From Phytoactinopolyspora halotolerans (GTDB taxonomy: Bacteria; Actinomycetota; Actinomycetes; Jiangellales; Jiangellaceae): DNA of 64,000 nt. The stretch covers positions 124,001 through 188,000 of the forward strand of contig NZ_JAAGOA010000003.1 in NCBI RefSeq assembly GCF_010550675.1, written 5' to 3'. Shown here piece after piece: positions 1 to 8,847 of the stretch. How positions within the stretch are numbered: position 1 is the stretch's first letter; each line of letters starts with the position of its first letter. A model generated the notes under the pieces. It made no database searches. It saw nothing but the letters and a program-made list of their open reading frames with translations, and was not told the DNA's origin. A program made the position numbers and the translations under genes.

Positions 1-1170
1 CGCGATGCGCGCCTCGTCCTCGGCCGGGTCTTCCCACTTCGCCGCCGCGACGAACTCGACCAGAGTGTCACGGTGGCAGAACGCGGTCGCGGCGTCGGCG
101 ACGTCCGATATCGCCCCACCGTAGGCCTGCAGGCTGGCGTTCGGCAGCGCCTCCCCGCGCCCGTCCGGCGCCCCACGCATGAGGAACGCGTCGATGGCGG
201 CGTCGGACAGTTCGCGGAGGTAGTGACCCTTCCAATACCGGCGGAAGGTGTGACCTTCGATGTTGTCATCGATCCGTTGCAGGTCCACGTAGTGCAGCTC
301 GTGTGCCTGCTCGGCCATCGGCCGGCCGAGCGAGCGTAGGTCGGCGAGCAGCGACGCGGCGTCGTCGGGGTCGCCCACCCATACGAAACCCACCCCGGCG
401 CATGGTTCGCCCTGCTGGGCGCCCGCCCAGGCGGTCATCGTGGCGGCACGTGGCGCCGTGGCGATGAGATCCCGCCAGCCTCGCATGACGCCGGGAGCGT
501 CATCGAGGCTGAACGTGAGATCGGCCAGGAACGTGCGTCCGGTCACGGGGTGCAGCTGGAACTCGAACTCCGTGACCACCCCGAAGTTCCCGCCGCCGCC
601 GCGCAGGCCCCAATACAGCTCCGGGTTCTGGTCCGCACTGGCTCGCACATTCCGCCCGTCGGCGGTCACGACCGTGAAAGAGACGACGTTGTCACAGGAC
701 AGACCATGTTGCCGGGCGAGCCAGCCCATCCCGCCACCGAGGGTCAGACCGCCGACGCCGGTATGCGAGACGTTGCCGGCGGTGGTCGCCAGCCCGTGCG
801 GCAGACTCGCCCGATCGAGCGCGCCCAGCAGCGCTCCGCCCTCGACGCGTGCCCGTCGCCGTGCCGGATCGACGTGCACCTGGTTCATCGTGGTCAGGTC
901 GATCATCAGCCCGTCTTCGGGGACCGCATGGCCGACCACGCTGTGCCCGCCGCAACGCACTGCGACCTCGAGGCCGGCATCCTGGGCGTAACGGACCGCG
1001 ACGGCCACGTCGTCCGGGCCGGCGCAGCGCACGATGACGCGGGGCTTGCGGTCCACCATTGCGTTCCACACCGCACGAGCGTGGTCATAGCCGTCGTCTC
1101 CCGGCATCAGCACCGCGCCGCCGATCCGGTCTCGCAGAGCTGACAGGCTTGTGCCACTCGCGCTGGTCAT
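1..1170 (-). CDS. FAD-binding oxidoreductase, partial (C-terminus beyond window)
   Basis: The reading frame starts at ATG 1170 behind a GGGAGGA ribosome site and runs open to the window edge (390 codons). Related enzymes of the 6-hydroxy-D-nicotine oxidase/berberine-bridge type are about 450-460 residues, so roughly the last 50-70 are missing. The N-terminal PCMH-type FAD domain shows RCGGHSVVGH, whose His is the usual covalent FAD ligand, and the pyrophosphate loop GVGGLTLGGGMGWL. The residue before HTGVGG is Ser rather than Cys, so only single covalent flavin attachment is expected. The last visible residues, around AAAKWEDPAEDEARIA, match the start of the family's C-terminal tail. The substrate cannot be read from sequence. 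Confidence 0.9.
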   Translation of the reverse strand, partial: MTSASGTSLSALRDRIGGAVLMPGDDGYDHARAVWNAMVDRKPRVIVRCAGPDDVAVAVRYAQDAGLEVAVRCGGHSVVGHAVPEDGLMIDLTTMNQVHVDPARRRARVEGGALLGALDRASLPHGLATTAGNVSHTGVGGLTLGGGMGWLARQHGLSCDNVVSFTVVTADGRNVRASADQNPELYWGLRGGGGNFGVVTEFEFQLHPVTGRTFLADLTFSLDDAPGVMRGWRDLIATAPRAATMTAWAGAQQGEPCAGVGFVWVGDPDDAASLLADLRSLGRPMAEQAHELHYVDLQRIDDNIEGHTFRRYWKGHYLRELSDAAIDAFLMRGAPDGRGEALPNASLQAYGGAISDVADAATAFCHRDTLVEFVAAAKWEDPAEDEARIA

Positions 1171-1316
1171 CGCGGTCCTCCCAGGAGTGAGACGTCGTGC
1201 CACACCATGCGAACGGTAGGGCGGCCATGCGTAGAGACACGATCAGCGGGCCGATGGTTGCGTATAGCATCGCACCGATCGCCGCAGGTGCCTATACACG
1301 ATGGCGAACACTCCTG

Positions 1317-1784
1317 TTAGGCGCCGTTGCCGTACCAGGAAGCCTGCAGCTGCGCCCAGACCTCGCTCTGGTCGTTGCTCAGCCAACGCTCGGGCCGCAT
1401 GCGTACCAGGATCGTCCGACGACTCATCTGGGTGTCGACGTAGTTCTGGGTGTCCCCGGGGTTGAGGTAGCGCCCGGCGACGGCGCGGAGCTGGTCCGGC
1501 GTCGGCGACTCCTCCCAGGTCGCCGGCCCTTCCACGGTGACGTAGCGGTACGGCAGGTCTTCGGTGTGGACGCTGAGGCTGAATCGTCCGGCCTGGCGCA
1601 GGAGCTTGTCCTTCACCGAGCCGGCGTCCATGAACACCTCGACGTCGCCGCCAGGTGTGTATCCGTACCAGACGGGCACGGACAGCGGCGCCCGTTCCCG
1701 GTCCGGCCGGGCGACGGTGAAGATGCCGATGCGAGTCTCGGCGAGGAAACGCTCCCGGGCGTCGGCAGCCATGGCCATACTCAT
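1317..1784 (-). CDS. pyridoxamine 5'-phosphate oxidase-fold (FMN/F420-binding split-barrel) protein
   Basis: 155 residues from ATG 1784, preceded by AGGT at good spacing; the frame extends to 1832 but without a ribosome site. It begins MSMAMAADARERFL and has the split-barrel pattern seen in small PPOX-family proteins: an N-terminal helix, the strand IGIFTVARP, then APLSVPVWYGYTPGGDVEVFMD and a G-rich loop. Such proteins bind FMN, F420 or haem and reduce or sense small molecules; the cofactor is not evident here. The adjacent FAD oxidase is on the same strand 146 bp away, so the two may be co-transcribed. The family call is firm and the function open. Confidence 0.8.
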   Translation of the reverse strand: MSMAMAADARERFLAETRIGIFTVARPDRERAPLSVPVWYGYTPGGDVEVFMDAGSVKDKLLRQAGRFSLSVHTEDLPYRYVTVEGPATWEESPTPDQLRAVAGRYLNPGDTQNYVDTQMSRRTILVRMRPERWLSNDQSEVWAQLQASWYGNGA

Positions 1785-1933
1785 GTGAACACCTGATCTT
1801 TCACTCGTGCTTCGATGACGGTTACCAGTCAAGGCGGTGGACCCGCGTCCCGCGATGGTTCAGCGTCTCGACCCGATGTCCGGGCGTCGAAAAGCGTTCG
1901 CGCCTGGATCCCGGGCCGCGTAACGTCGCAGCT

Positions 1934-2797
1934 ATGGTCGATGTGGAGACGTTCCGGGCGCTGGCGCGGTCGTCGCCGTGGCTGTGGTCGTCAGTCCGTC
2001 TGACGCGGACCATAGTGGGGCGCGACGACGGCGAGCAGGTGCGCGCCTGGATCCGCCGCCCCGGCCGGATGCGGGTGGAATACCTCGAACCATCGAAGCG
2101 GCCGCCGTACGTGGTGGACGAGCGCCGCAGCGCAGGCCGGGGGCGTAGCCTCATGGTCAGCATGCGTAGCGGCCAAGGCGAGGACGAGGGCGGAGTCGAA
2201 GGCGACGGCTACATGCCGCTGGTCTACGCGGATGACGTGCCGGATACGCCGGATGAGGCGCCGCCGGCGGACGTGCACGCGCCGCAGGACCCGGAGGCGC
2301 CACAGCCGGTGTGGCGCGCGGACGGACTGGTGGCTCGTCGTGCCGACGACTTCATGGTGTCCTACGACGATCCGATGCACGTCAACTACTACTGGGTCGC
2401 CATGCTCGACCCGAGGGAGCTGGCCGACGGTGCCGACCCGGACGAGCCGCCGGAGCGCAACGCCGTTCGTCCCGTCGGTGTGGACGTGCTGGACTTGGAG
2501 GAGACGGAGCGGCACGGCCGTCCCACGGTGGTCGCCACGGTACGTCCGGCGCCCACCTATGACCCACGCTGCAGCTGCTGCGCGCTGCTATACAACGACG
2601 TCACGGTCGCCATCCTGCAGGAGGAAGGCGGGCCGGTGCCGGAGCCGATGCCGAGATTCGCTGACGCACATCGGGTGGCCCTGGATCGGCAGACCGGCAT
2701 CTGCGTGAGCATCCGTGACATCGGCGGCGACGCCGACGGCGAGGGCTACGAGGTCGAGGAGGTCGACGCCGCCTACCCGGAGACGCTGTTCCGCTGA
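1934..2797 (+). CDS. hypothetical protein with CxCC motif
   Basis: 287 residues from ATG 1934, not recognised as a named family. The N-terminal stretch (residues 5-55: short helix, then VRLTRTIVG and a basic R-rich strand) recalls the strand pattern of LolA/MucB-like lipid-carrier folds, but there is no signal peptide or membrane segment. The middle is acidic and Pro-rich (DEAPPADVHAPQDPEAPQP). A CSCC motif lies at about residues 212-215 after a YDPR turn and could bind metal or form a disulfide. It converges with the siderophore-interacting protein gene across about 210 bp that hold nothing recognisable. Confidence 0.6.
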   Translation: MVDVETFRALARSSPWLWSSVRLTRTIVGRDDGEQVRAWIRRPGRMRVEYLEPSKRPPYVVDERRSAGRGRSLMVSMRSGQGEDEGGVEGDGYMPLVYADDVPDTPDEAPPADVHAPQDPEAPQPVWRADGLVARRADDFMVSYDDPMHVNYYWVAMLDPRELADGADPDEPPERNAVRPVGVDVLDLEETERHGRPTVVATVRPAPTYDPRCSCCALLYNDVTVAILQEEGGPVPEPMPRFADAHRVALDRQTGICVSIRDIGGDADGEGYEVEEVDAAYPETLFR

Positions 2798-3011
2798 CGA
2801 TCCTCAGCGTCCACGCGCCGGTAGTCGCTGCTGCCGCTGCGAGTCAGCAGGCCGGGAGCAGCCGCACGCGCAGCCGTGCTACACGCTCGTGCGTCGCGGC
2901 GTCCTCTGGGTACCCCACCAGCCGACCGTTCTTACCGAGGCCTGACGTGCCGCAAACTACCGCCCGATCCGCCGACGTGTCGAAGGCTTTTCAACGACGA
3001 CGGTGGTCCGC

Positions 3012-4040
3012 TCAGTCGAGCGAGCGACCTAGTCGCCAGTAACCCATGAAGGTGACCGCGCCCTTGTCGACGCCGCGTTCGCGGACCAGGTGTCGCCGGA
3101 TGGCCTTCACCGCGCCCGCCTCACCGGCGACCCAGACGTAGATGCTGCTGGTGGCGCCTGCGGCAACCTCCCAGAGCACCTCGAGGTCGATGTCGACGGT
3201 GTCGACCGCGGACGCGTCGTCCGATGCCGATCTGGGGGTGCCGAAGTCGGCGGAGGTGACGGCGTCGACCAGGGGCTGCCCGTTGGCCGCGGAGGCGCCG
3301 TCCTCGCGGCGCCGCGGCAGCCAGGTGATCTCGGCATGCGCCGGCGCGCGCAAGTCCAAGGCGTCCGCGGCGTCGGGAACCTCCAGGAAGACCCGGACGC
3401 GCGGACGTCCGGCGGATGGAGTCTCGTCGCTGTGCGGGCTGTCGCACAGGCGCTCCAGGATGCCCGCGATGGCCGGGACCGCGGTCTCGTCGCCGGCGAT
3501 GATGATGTCACGTGCGCTGACCGGCGGGTTCCACTCGTACCCGCCGCTGTCGGCCGGGTAGAGGCGGTTGGGTCCGATCAGGACGAGCTCGTCGCCGACG
3601 CGCGCACCGGCGGCCCAGGACGCCGCCGGGCAGCTGATCTCGCCGTCGTCGGCGGGCCCGGCGTGCGTGCCGTGCACGTCATGCAGGACGAAGTCGACGT
3701 CCAGCTCACGACGGCCGGGACGGACCGCCCGGATGGTGTAGGTGCGGATGAATCCGCGGGTGTCCGGATCGGAGTTGCGGTACTGGGCGTACCAGTCGGT
3801 GAGCGAGAACTCGGGTAGACCTTGTCCGGGGCGTGGAATGTAGAGCTTGATTCGCTGGTCCGGGCCGTCGTGGCCGAACTGATCGAGGTCGTCACCGGTG
3901 AAGGTGATGCGTAAGAACGACGGGCTGAGCGGCTCCAGGCGGGCGACGGCGACCCGGAAGGGACGCCACGGCAGCGTGCTGGTGTCGGTCGTCGCGGCAG
4001 CGTTCAGCGCACCCGGGTCCGCGTCGGCGGTGATCGTCAT
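3012..4040 (-). CDS. siderophore-interacting protein (FAD/NAD(P)H ferric-siderophore reductase)
   Basis: 342 residues from ATG 4040 behind GGGGAA. The N-terminal FAD-binding barrel carries FLRITFTGDDLDQF and later the typical RTYTIRAVRP segment, where R-x-Y-T binds the flavin. A central region, SWAAGARVGDELVLIGP, leads to the NAD(P)H-binding SIP domain, which ends in the family hallmark MGYWRLGRSLD. Enzymes of this family reduce Fe(III)-siderophores in the cytosol and release iron. A DtxR/IdeR-type palindrome sits about 48 bp upstream of the start and predicts iron repression. No siderophore transporter lies next to it. Confidence 0.93.
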   Translation of the reverse strand: MTITADADPGALNAAATTDTSTLPWRPFRVAVARLEPLSPSFLRITFTGDDLDQFGHDGPDQRIKLYIPRPGQGLPEFSLTDWYAQYRNSDPDTRGFIRTYTIRAVRPGRRELDVDFVLHDVHGTHAGPADDGEISCPAASWAAGARVGDELVLIGPNRLYPADSGGYEWNPPVSARDIIIAGDETAVPAIAGILERLCDSPHSDETPSAGRPRVRVFLEVPDAADALDLRAPAHAEITWLPRRREDGASAANGQPLVDAVTSADFGTPRSASDDASAVDTVDIDLEVLWEVAAGATSSIYVWVAGEAGAVKAIRRHLVRERGVDKGAVTFMGYWRLGRSLD

Positions 4041-4087
4041 CGTGTTCCCCGTACGAAGGTCATGTTCTCAGCATAGGCGAAGCTAAC

Positions 4088-4101
4088 TTAGGCGAGCCTA
4101 A
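4088..4101. promoter_or_regulatory. DtxR/IdeR-type iron box
   Basis: TTAGGCGAGCCTAA is a perfect inverted repeat (TTAGGC, 2-bp centre, GCCTAA). It resembles the core of the actinobacterial iron box TTAGGTTAGGCTAACCTAA, with 13 of 19 positions matching by eye. It lies directly upstream of the siderophore-interacting protein gene, which makes iron-dependent repression likely. Confidence 0.72.
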
Positions 4102-4188
4102 ACGTACACGTCGAGTTTCGCAACGGCTGCATGGCGTGCTCTTCCGCGTGGCTTCACCCCCGGCGCTGTTTCTCCCTCCCACACCTCC

Positions 4189-4243
4189 GTGATCATCGGC
4201 GAACGAACGGCGTCACTGTGCGGTCGGCGGTTGATGATTGCGG
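4189..4243. repeat. palindromic element, left-border copy (similar to 24621-24675)
   Basis: Starts GTGATCATCGGC and ends GGTTGATGATTGCGG. It shares its outer arms and part of its interior with the element at 24621-24675, which overlaps the other end of the sulfatase locus. Here it lies between two divergent gene starts (4040 and 4332), so it is not needed as a terminator for either. The rest of 4110-4280 shows nothing recognisable. Confidence 0.5.
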
Positions 4244-4282
4244 AGGTTGAGTCTGGAGGGGGTCGACATGACGTGATTTACT

Positions 4283-4298
4283 ACGTTGTACACAACGT
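4283..4298. promoter_or_regulatory. LacI-family operator ahead of GH2 gene
   Basis: ACGTTGTACACAACGT has perfect 7-bp arms around an AC centre. It lies 33 bp before the GTG start at 4332, a position suited to blocking the promoter. Variants occur at 10375, 21859, 22016 and 23532, each ahead of a unit of the same locus. Confidence 0.75.
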
Positions 4299-4331
4299 TG
4301 AAAATCGGTGGCAAGGAGTTGAGCACGTATC

Positions 4332-6230
4332 GTGACCGAGGAGACACCACACCCGAGGCCCCTTCTCCGGCGTCCGCGATGGACCGACCTGAACGGAACG
4401 TGGCGGTTCGCATTCGACGACACGGATCAGGGCATTGCGCAGCGATGGTTCGACTCGCCGGACGGCGTGTTCGACCGCACCATCGAGGTGCCCTACCCGC
4501 CGGAGTCGAAGCTCTCCGGAGTCGCGGACACGTCCTTCCACCCCGTCCTGTGGTACGAGCGGACGTTCGTCGCCGAGATCCGTGCGGACGAGCGGCTACT
4601 CCTGCACTTCGGCGCCGTCGACTACCGCGCCACGGTGTGGGTCAACGGTCACAAGGCCGGCGAGCACGAGGGCGGGCACACGCCGTTCACGCTCGACATC
4701 ACCGAGGTCGTCGACTTGTCCACCGAGTGGCAGACGCTGGTGGTGCGGGCCGAGGATGAGCCCACCGACACAGGGCAGCCGCGCGGCAAACAGACCTGGA
4801 ACGCCGAGCCGTCGGGCATCTGGTACGACCGGACCAGCGGGATCTGGCAGACGGTCTGGCTGGAGCCCGTGCCGGCCGTCCACATCGATCAGGTCGTCAC
4901 GGGTCTCGCGGCGGCCGACGGCGCCGTCGACGTCGAGATCGTGATCGACGGCGTCCGCGACGCCACCGGCACCGTCGACGTCACGCTGACCCTCGACGGC
5001 GAGCTGCACGCGACCTGCACCGTGCCGGTTCGGAGCAGTCAGGCCCGATGCATCGTCTACGCCCGGCTCTTCCTGCCGTCGCTGCTGAACGATCACCGGC
5101 CGCCGATCCTGTGGACACCGGAGTCGCCGACCCTGTTCGACGTCGACGTCCGGCTCAGCACCGAAGCGGGGACCGACGAGGTCACCAGCTATGCCGGTCT
5201 CCGAGAGGTCTCGATCGCCGACGGTGCCTTCCGGCTGAACGATCGGCCGTACTACCTGCGCATGGTGCTTGAACAAGGATTCTGGCCGGAGTCGCATCTG
5301 GCCGCGCCGAATGACGACGCCCTGCGCCGCGAGGTGGAGCTGATCAAGGAGCTCGGATTCACCGGAGTGCGCATCCATCAGAAGGTCGAAGATCCTCGGT
5401 TCCTCTACTGGTGCGACCGTCTCGGGCTGCTCGTGTGGGGCGAGATGGCCAACGCGCAGATGTTCTCGGGCGAGGCGGCCGACCGGTTCACCCGGGAATG
5501 GCTGGAGGTCGTCGACCGCGACCGCGGGCACCCGTCGGTCGTCACCTGGGTGCCGCTGAACGAGAGCTGGGGCGTCCCGAAGATCGGCACGTCTGCACGG
5601 CAGCAGCACTACGCCCGTGGCCTCTACCACCTGACCAAGGCGATCGACCCGACTCGTCCGGTGATCGCGAACGACGGGTGGGAGCACACCGAGACCGACA
5701 TCCTCGGCATACACGACTACGCCCCGGACGGTGCCGGTCTACGCAGCCGCTTCGGCGACGCCGACGCGGTCCGCCGCACGCTGGCCGGGGTGGGGCCGGC
5801 CGGCAGGAAGCTGATGCTAGATCACACGAATAGCCAAAGCAACAACGGCGCCAACGGCGACGGCTATTCCGACGTCGACGGCCGGCCATTGGTCATCACC
5901 GAATACGGCGGCCTGTCCTACACGCCGACCAGCGGCCAGCGGTGGTACGGGTACCGCGCGGTGGACTCGGCGGAGGAGTTCAAGCGCACCTTCGAGGACC
6001 TGACCGACGCGTTGTTGCAGAGTCCGCAGGTGGCCGGCTTCTGCTACACCCAGCTCACCGACACCATGCAGGAGCGAAACGGCCTGCTGACCGAGGACCG
6101 GGAACCGAAGCTCCCGGTGGAGGTGATCCGCGACATCGTCAGACGGCCGAGCAGCGCGTTCCCGCAAGAGCTGGTCGACGCCCACCGTCGTCGTGCCCGT
6201 GAAGCCGCCGAGGAAGGCGGCCCGGCATGA
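4332..6230 (+). CDS. glycoside hydrolase family 2 (beta-galactosidase/glucuronidase-like), copy A
   Basis: 632 residues from GTG 4332, with AAGGAG 13 nt upstream. Domain order is typical GH2: a sugar-binding jelly roll (about 15-190, with DLNGTWRFAFD, VPYPPESKL and ATVWVNGH), an immunoglobulin-like domain (190-300), then a TIM barrel. In the barrel, GVRIHQKVEDPRFLYWCDR leads to NESWG, whose Glu411 is the expected acid/base, and VITEYGG gives nucleophile Glu524. No signal peptide is present, so it acts in the cytoplasm. The next gene, a sulfatase, overlaps its stop codon (ATGA). Galactose as product is suggested only by the nearby Leloir operon; glucuronide or other activities remain possible. 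Confidence 0.9.
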   Translation: MTEETPHPRPLLRRPRWTDLNGTWRFAFDDTDQGIAQRWFDSPDGVFDRTIEVPYPPESKLSGVADTSFHPVLWYERTFVAEIRADERLLLHFGAVDYRATVWVNGHKAGEHEGGHTPFTLDITEVVDLSTEWQTLVVRAEDEPTDTGQPRGKQTWNAEPSGIWYDRTSGIWQTVWLEPVPAVHIDQVVTGLAAADGAVDVEIVIDGVRDATGTVDVTLTLDGELHATCTVPVRSSQARCIVYARLFLPSLLNDHRPPILWTPESPTLFDVDVRLSTEAGTDEVTSYAGLREVSIADGAFRLNDRPYYLRMVLEQGFWPESHLAAPNDDALRREVELIKELGFTGVRIHQKVEDPRFLYWCDRLGLLVWGEMANAQMFSGEAADRFTREWLEVVDRDRGHPSVVTWVPLNESWGVPKIGTSARQQHYARGLYHLTKAIDPTRPVIANDGWEHTETDILGIHDYAPDGAGLRSRFGDADAVRRTLAGVGPAGRKLMLDHTNSQSNNGANGDGYSDVDGRPLVITEYGGLSYTPTSGQRWYGYRAVDSAEEFKRTFEDLTDALLQSPQVAGFCYTQLTDTMQERNGLLTEDREPKLPVEVIRDIVRRPSSAFPQELVDAHRRRAREAAEEGGPA

Positions 6231-7717
6231 GTGCTCCGTACCTGAATGGTCAGCGAACCGATGCTCCGAACGTCCTCATGGTGATGACCGACCAGCACCG
6301 AGCCGACCTGTCCGCGGCGGAGGGGTATCCGCTGGACACGATGCCGTTCCTGGATGGGCTGGCGGCGTCGGGCACCAGGTTCCGGCGCGGGTACACCACC
6401 GCGCCGGCCTGTGTGCCCGCGCGCACGAGCCTGGTCACCGGGCGGTTCCCGTCCGCTCATCGAGTGCGGCAGAACTCGGCCGTGCCCGAGGTGCTGCGAG
6501 GCGAGGATCTGCTCGACGTCCTCCGCGACGCCGGCTACGGCCTGCACTTCGCCGGAAAGACCCACGTCTACCGCAATGGCGAGGACGATTACGACTCGTT
6601 CTCCGGGCCGTACTGGCATGTGCAGGCGCCCGACCGCACGGACGAGGAGGAGCGGTTCAGCGCATGGCTGCGTTCGATCGACCACGGCCCGACGTCGGAG
6701 CCGACTCCGTTCCCGCTTGAGGTGCAGTATCCCTACCGGATCGTCTCGGACATGATCGCCTCGCTGCGAGGGCGTGACCGCGACAAGCCGTTCTTCTCCT
6801 GGGTCTCACTGCCCGAGCCGCACAACCCCTATCAGGTGCCGGAACCGTACTTCTCGATGTTCGGGGAGCAGGACCTGCCGGATCGCGCGTGTGGCCCGGA
6901 GGCCGCCGAGGCGAAGGGCGGGGCGTGGCGGTGGCTGCGCGAGGTGACCGAGGAGAAGAGGCCCGGATACGACGACGGGTGGCGGCGGTACCGGGCGAGC
7001 TACCTGGGCATGCTCCGGCTGATCGACGACCAGCTCCGGCGCTTGATCGGTTTCCTCGAAGAGGACGGCGTCCTGCGGGAGACCATCATCGTGTTCATCT
7101 CTGACCACGGTGACTACGTGGGTGACTACGGGCTGCAGCGCAAGGGGGCCGGGATGCCGGAGGCGCTGATGCGGATTCCGTTCATGATCACCGGACCCGG
7201 GGTCGCAGCCCGAGACAACCATGACGACTTCGTCTCCCTGGTCGACGTCTTCCCCACGCTGTGCGAGGCGGTCGGCCGGCCGATCCCGTACGGCGTCCAG
7301 GGCCGGAGCCTGTGGCCGATGCTGACGGGCGAGACGTATCCGGCGGCCGAGTTCGACAGCATCTACGCCGAGCGGGGCTACGGCGGCCTGCCCTACGACG
7401 CGGACGAACGCCCCGCGCTGCATTTCTCCTACGACGGTGAGGTGTACGACGAGCTCAACAGCGTCACCCAGAGTGGGACATCGAGGATGCTCCGGCACGA
7501 TCACTGGAAGCTCATCTACCACGTCACCGGCGACGTCGAGCTGTACGACGTCGATGCGGACCCGATGGAGCTGACCAATCTCGAGGCGGATCCGGCGGTC
7601 GCGCATGTCCGTGCCGAATTGATGGAGCGGTTGCTGCGATGGTCGACCCGCGTCGTCGACGATCTACCGGTTGCCGCCTACACGCCGAAGCGCGCGCCGC
7701 ACAACTGGCACGCCTGA
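6227..7717 (+). CDS. arylsulfatase-family sulfatase, copy A
   Basis: 496 residues; the start ATG overlaps the GH2 stop (ATGA), implying translational coupling. It is a type-I sulfatase: N-terminal metal strand VLMVMTDQHRAD, and the activation motif C-V-P-A-R with Cys62 as the formylglycine precursor, followed by TSLVTGR. A later metal site lies in FISDHGDYVGDYG. No signal peptide is present, so desulfation is cytosolic and needs a formylglycine-generating enzyme that is not in this window. It is clearly paralogous to the sulfatase at 14967-16568: both contain the ACVPARTSL motif and end in RAPHNW-[HY]-A. The substrate is inferred to be an imported sulfated oligosaccharide. Confidence 0.94.
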   Translation: MSAPYLNGQRTDAPNVLMVMTDQHRADLSAAEGYPLDTMPFLDGLAASGTRFRRGYTTAPACVPARTSLVTGRFPSAHRVRQNSAVPEVLRGEDLLDVLRDAGYGLHFAGKTHVYRNGEDDYDSFSGPYWHVQAPDRTDEEERFSAWLRSIDHGPTSEPTPFPLEVQYPYRIVSDMIASLRGRDRDKPFFSWVSLPEPHNPYQVPEPYFSMFGEQDLPDRACGPEAAEAKGGAWRWLREVTEEKRPGYDDGWRRYRASYLGMLRLIDDQLRRLIGFLEEDGVLRETIIVFISDHGDYVGDYGLQRKGAGMPEALMRIPFMITGPGVAARDNHDDFVSLVDVFPTLCEAVGRPIPYGVQGRSLWPMLTGETYPAAEFDSIYAERGYGGLPYDADERPALHFSYDGEVYDELNSVTQSGTSRMLRHDHWKLIYHVTGDVELYDVDADPMELTNLEADPAVAHVRAELMERLLRWSTRVVDDLPVAAYTPKRAPHNWHA

Positions 7718-7730
7718 CCCCACCAGCCCA

Positions 7731-7779
7731 TGATCATGAACACTAACCGTGCAATATGAACGGTTAGTGTTCATGATCA
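7731..7779. terminator. bidirectional terminator hairpin
   Basis: Perfect 20-bp arms (7731-7750 and 7760-7779) enclose a 9-nt loop between convergent genes. The right arm contains the stop codon of the lacI-type gene. The outer end is a TGATCATG palindrome that recurs at other gene ends in the window. Confidence 0.88.
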
Positions 7780-8796
7780 ACGGGGCTTGGTGGATTCGCG
7801 TTCGATCAGGGTGAAGTCGGCCACGACTTGGCGGGCCGGACGATCGGAACCGGCGATGCGGTCCGCGAGCATCTCGAGCGCCGTGCGGGCGATGCCGGCC
7901 TTGTCCGGCGCGACCGTCGACAGCGACGGCGAGTTCAGCCGCGCGGCCTCGATGTCGTCGATGCCGATCACGGCGATGTCGTCGGGAATCCTTACCCCGC
8001 GGTTGAGTAGCGCGCGCATCACGCCGAGTGCCACGCGATCGTTGAAGGCGAAGAACGCGTCGACGTCAGTTGTCGTCCTGAACAGGTCGTCGACGGCTCG
8101 TGCGACCGCCTCGGGGGTGTGGTCACCCTCCGGATGGGAGAGCAGGTCCGGGTCGAACGGCACGTCGAAGGCGGCCAGTGCCTCCTCGTAGCCCTTGTGC
8201 CGCCGGCCCGGCTCCTGCGGACGTCTGCCGCCCCGGCCGCGCACCTTGGATCCGATCGCGACGATCCTGCGCCGGCCCATTGTGAGCAGGTGCTCGACGG
8301 CCGCGTACGCCGCCGCACGGCTGTCGATGGCGACGCTGTCGGCGTTCATGACCCGCCGTTCGCCCAGCAACACCAAAGGTGATCTGTCGCCGCGTTCGCG
8401 CAGAGACTGCGCCGAGACCGACCATGGCTGCAGGATCATGCCGTCCAACAGCTGGCTGCGGAACCCGTCGGCCACCAGCTTCTCCCGTTCGAGATCGCCG
8501 TCGGTGGCGTCCACCAGGACGGTGAGGTCACGCGCGCCGGCCTCGCCGACGACAAGCTGTGCGATCTCGGCGAAGTACGGACTGCTGAGGTTCGGCAGGG
8601 CCAGGGCGATGACGCCGGTACGGCCGCGCCGGAGATTGCGCGCGGCGATGTTGGGGCGATAGTCGAGTTCGGCCATCGCCTTTTCGACCTTCGACTTCGT
8701 TGCCTCGGTCAGGTACGGGTACCCGTTGAGGACGTTGGAGACCGTCTTGATCGAGACACCGGCCAGCTTCGCGACGTCCTTGATGGTCGCCCCCAT
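7777..8796 (-). CDS. LacI-family transcriptional regulator 1
   Basis: 339 residues from ATG 8796. The N-terminal helix-turn-helix reads TIKDVAKLAGVSIKTVSNVL, followed by the hinge YRPNIAARNLRRGRTGVIAL and a periplasmic-binding-like effector domain (about 60-335) with the usual GYEEAL and DDIAVIGIDD segments. Its recognition helix (VSIKTVSNV) is the same as in the second LacI regulator of the locus, so both probably read the same operator. It follows the sulfatase gene at 8848 on the same strand after 51 bp and is likely co-transcribed with it. The inducer is presumably a sugar from the sulfated glycan. Confidence 0.93.
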   Translation of the reverse strand: MGATIKDVAKLAGVSIKTVSNVLNGYPYLTEATKSKVEKAMAELDYRPNIAARNLRRGRTGVIALALPNLSSPYFAEIAQLVVGEAGARDLTVLVDATDGDLEREKLVADGFRSQLLDGMILQPWSVSAQSLRERGDRSPLVLLGERRVMNADSVAIDSRAAAYAAVEHLLTMGRRRIVAIGSKVRGRGGRRPQEPGRRHKGYEEALAAFDVPFDPDLLSHPEGDHTPEAVARAVDDLFRTTTDVDAFFAFNDRVALGVMRALLNRGVRIPDDIAVIGIDDIEAARLNSPSLSTVAPDKAGIARTALEMLADRIAGSDRPARQVVADFTLIERESTKPR

Positions 8797-8847
8797 GACA
8801 TCTTCACCCCTCAGCAGGTCCGCGGCTGAAGCACAAACGCTATAACG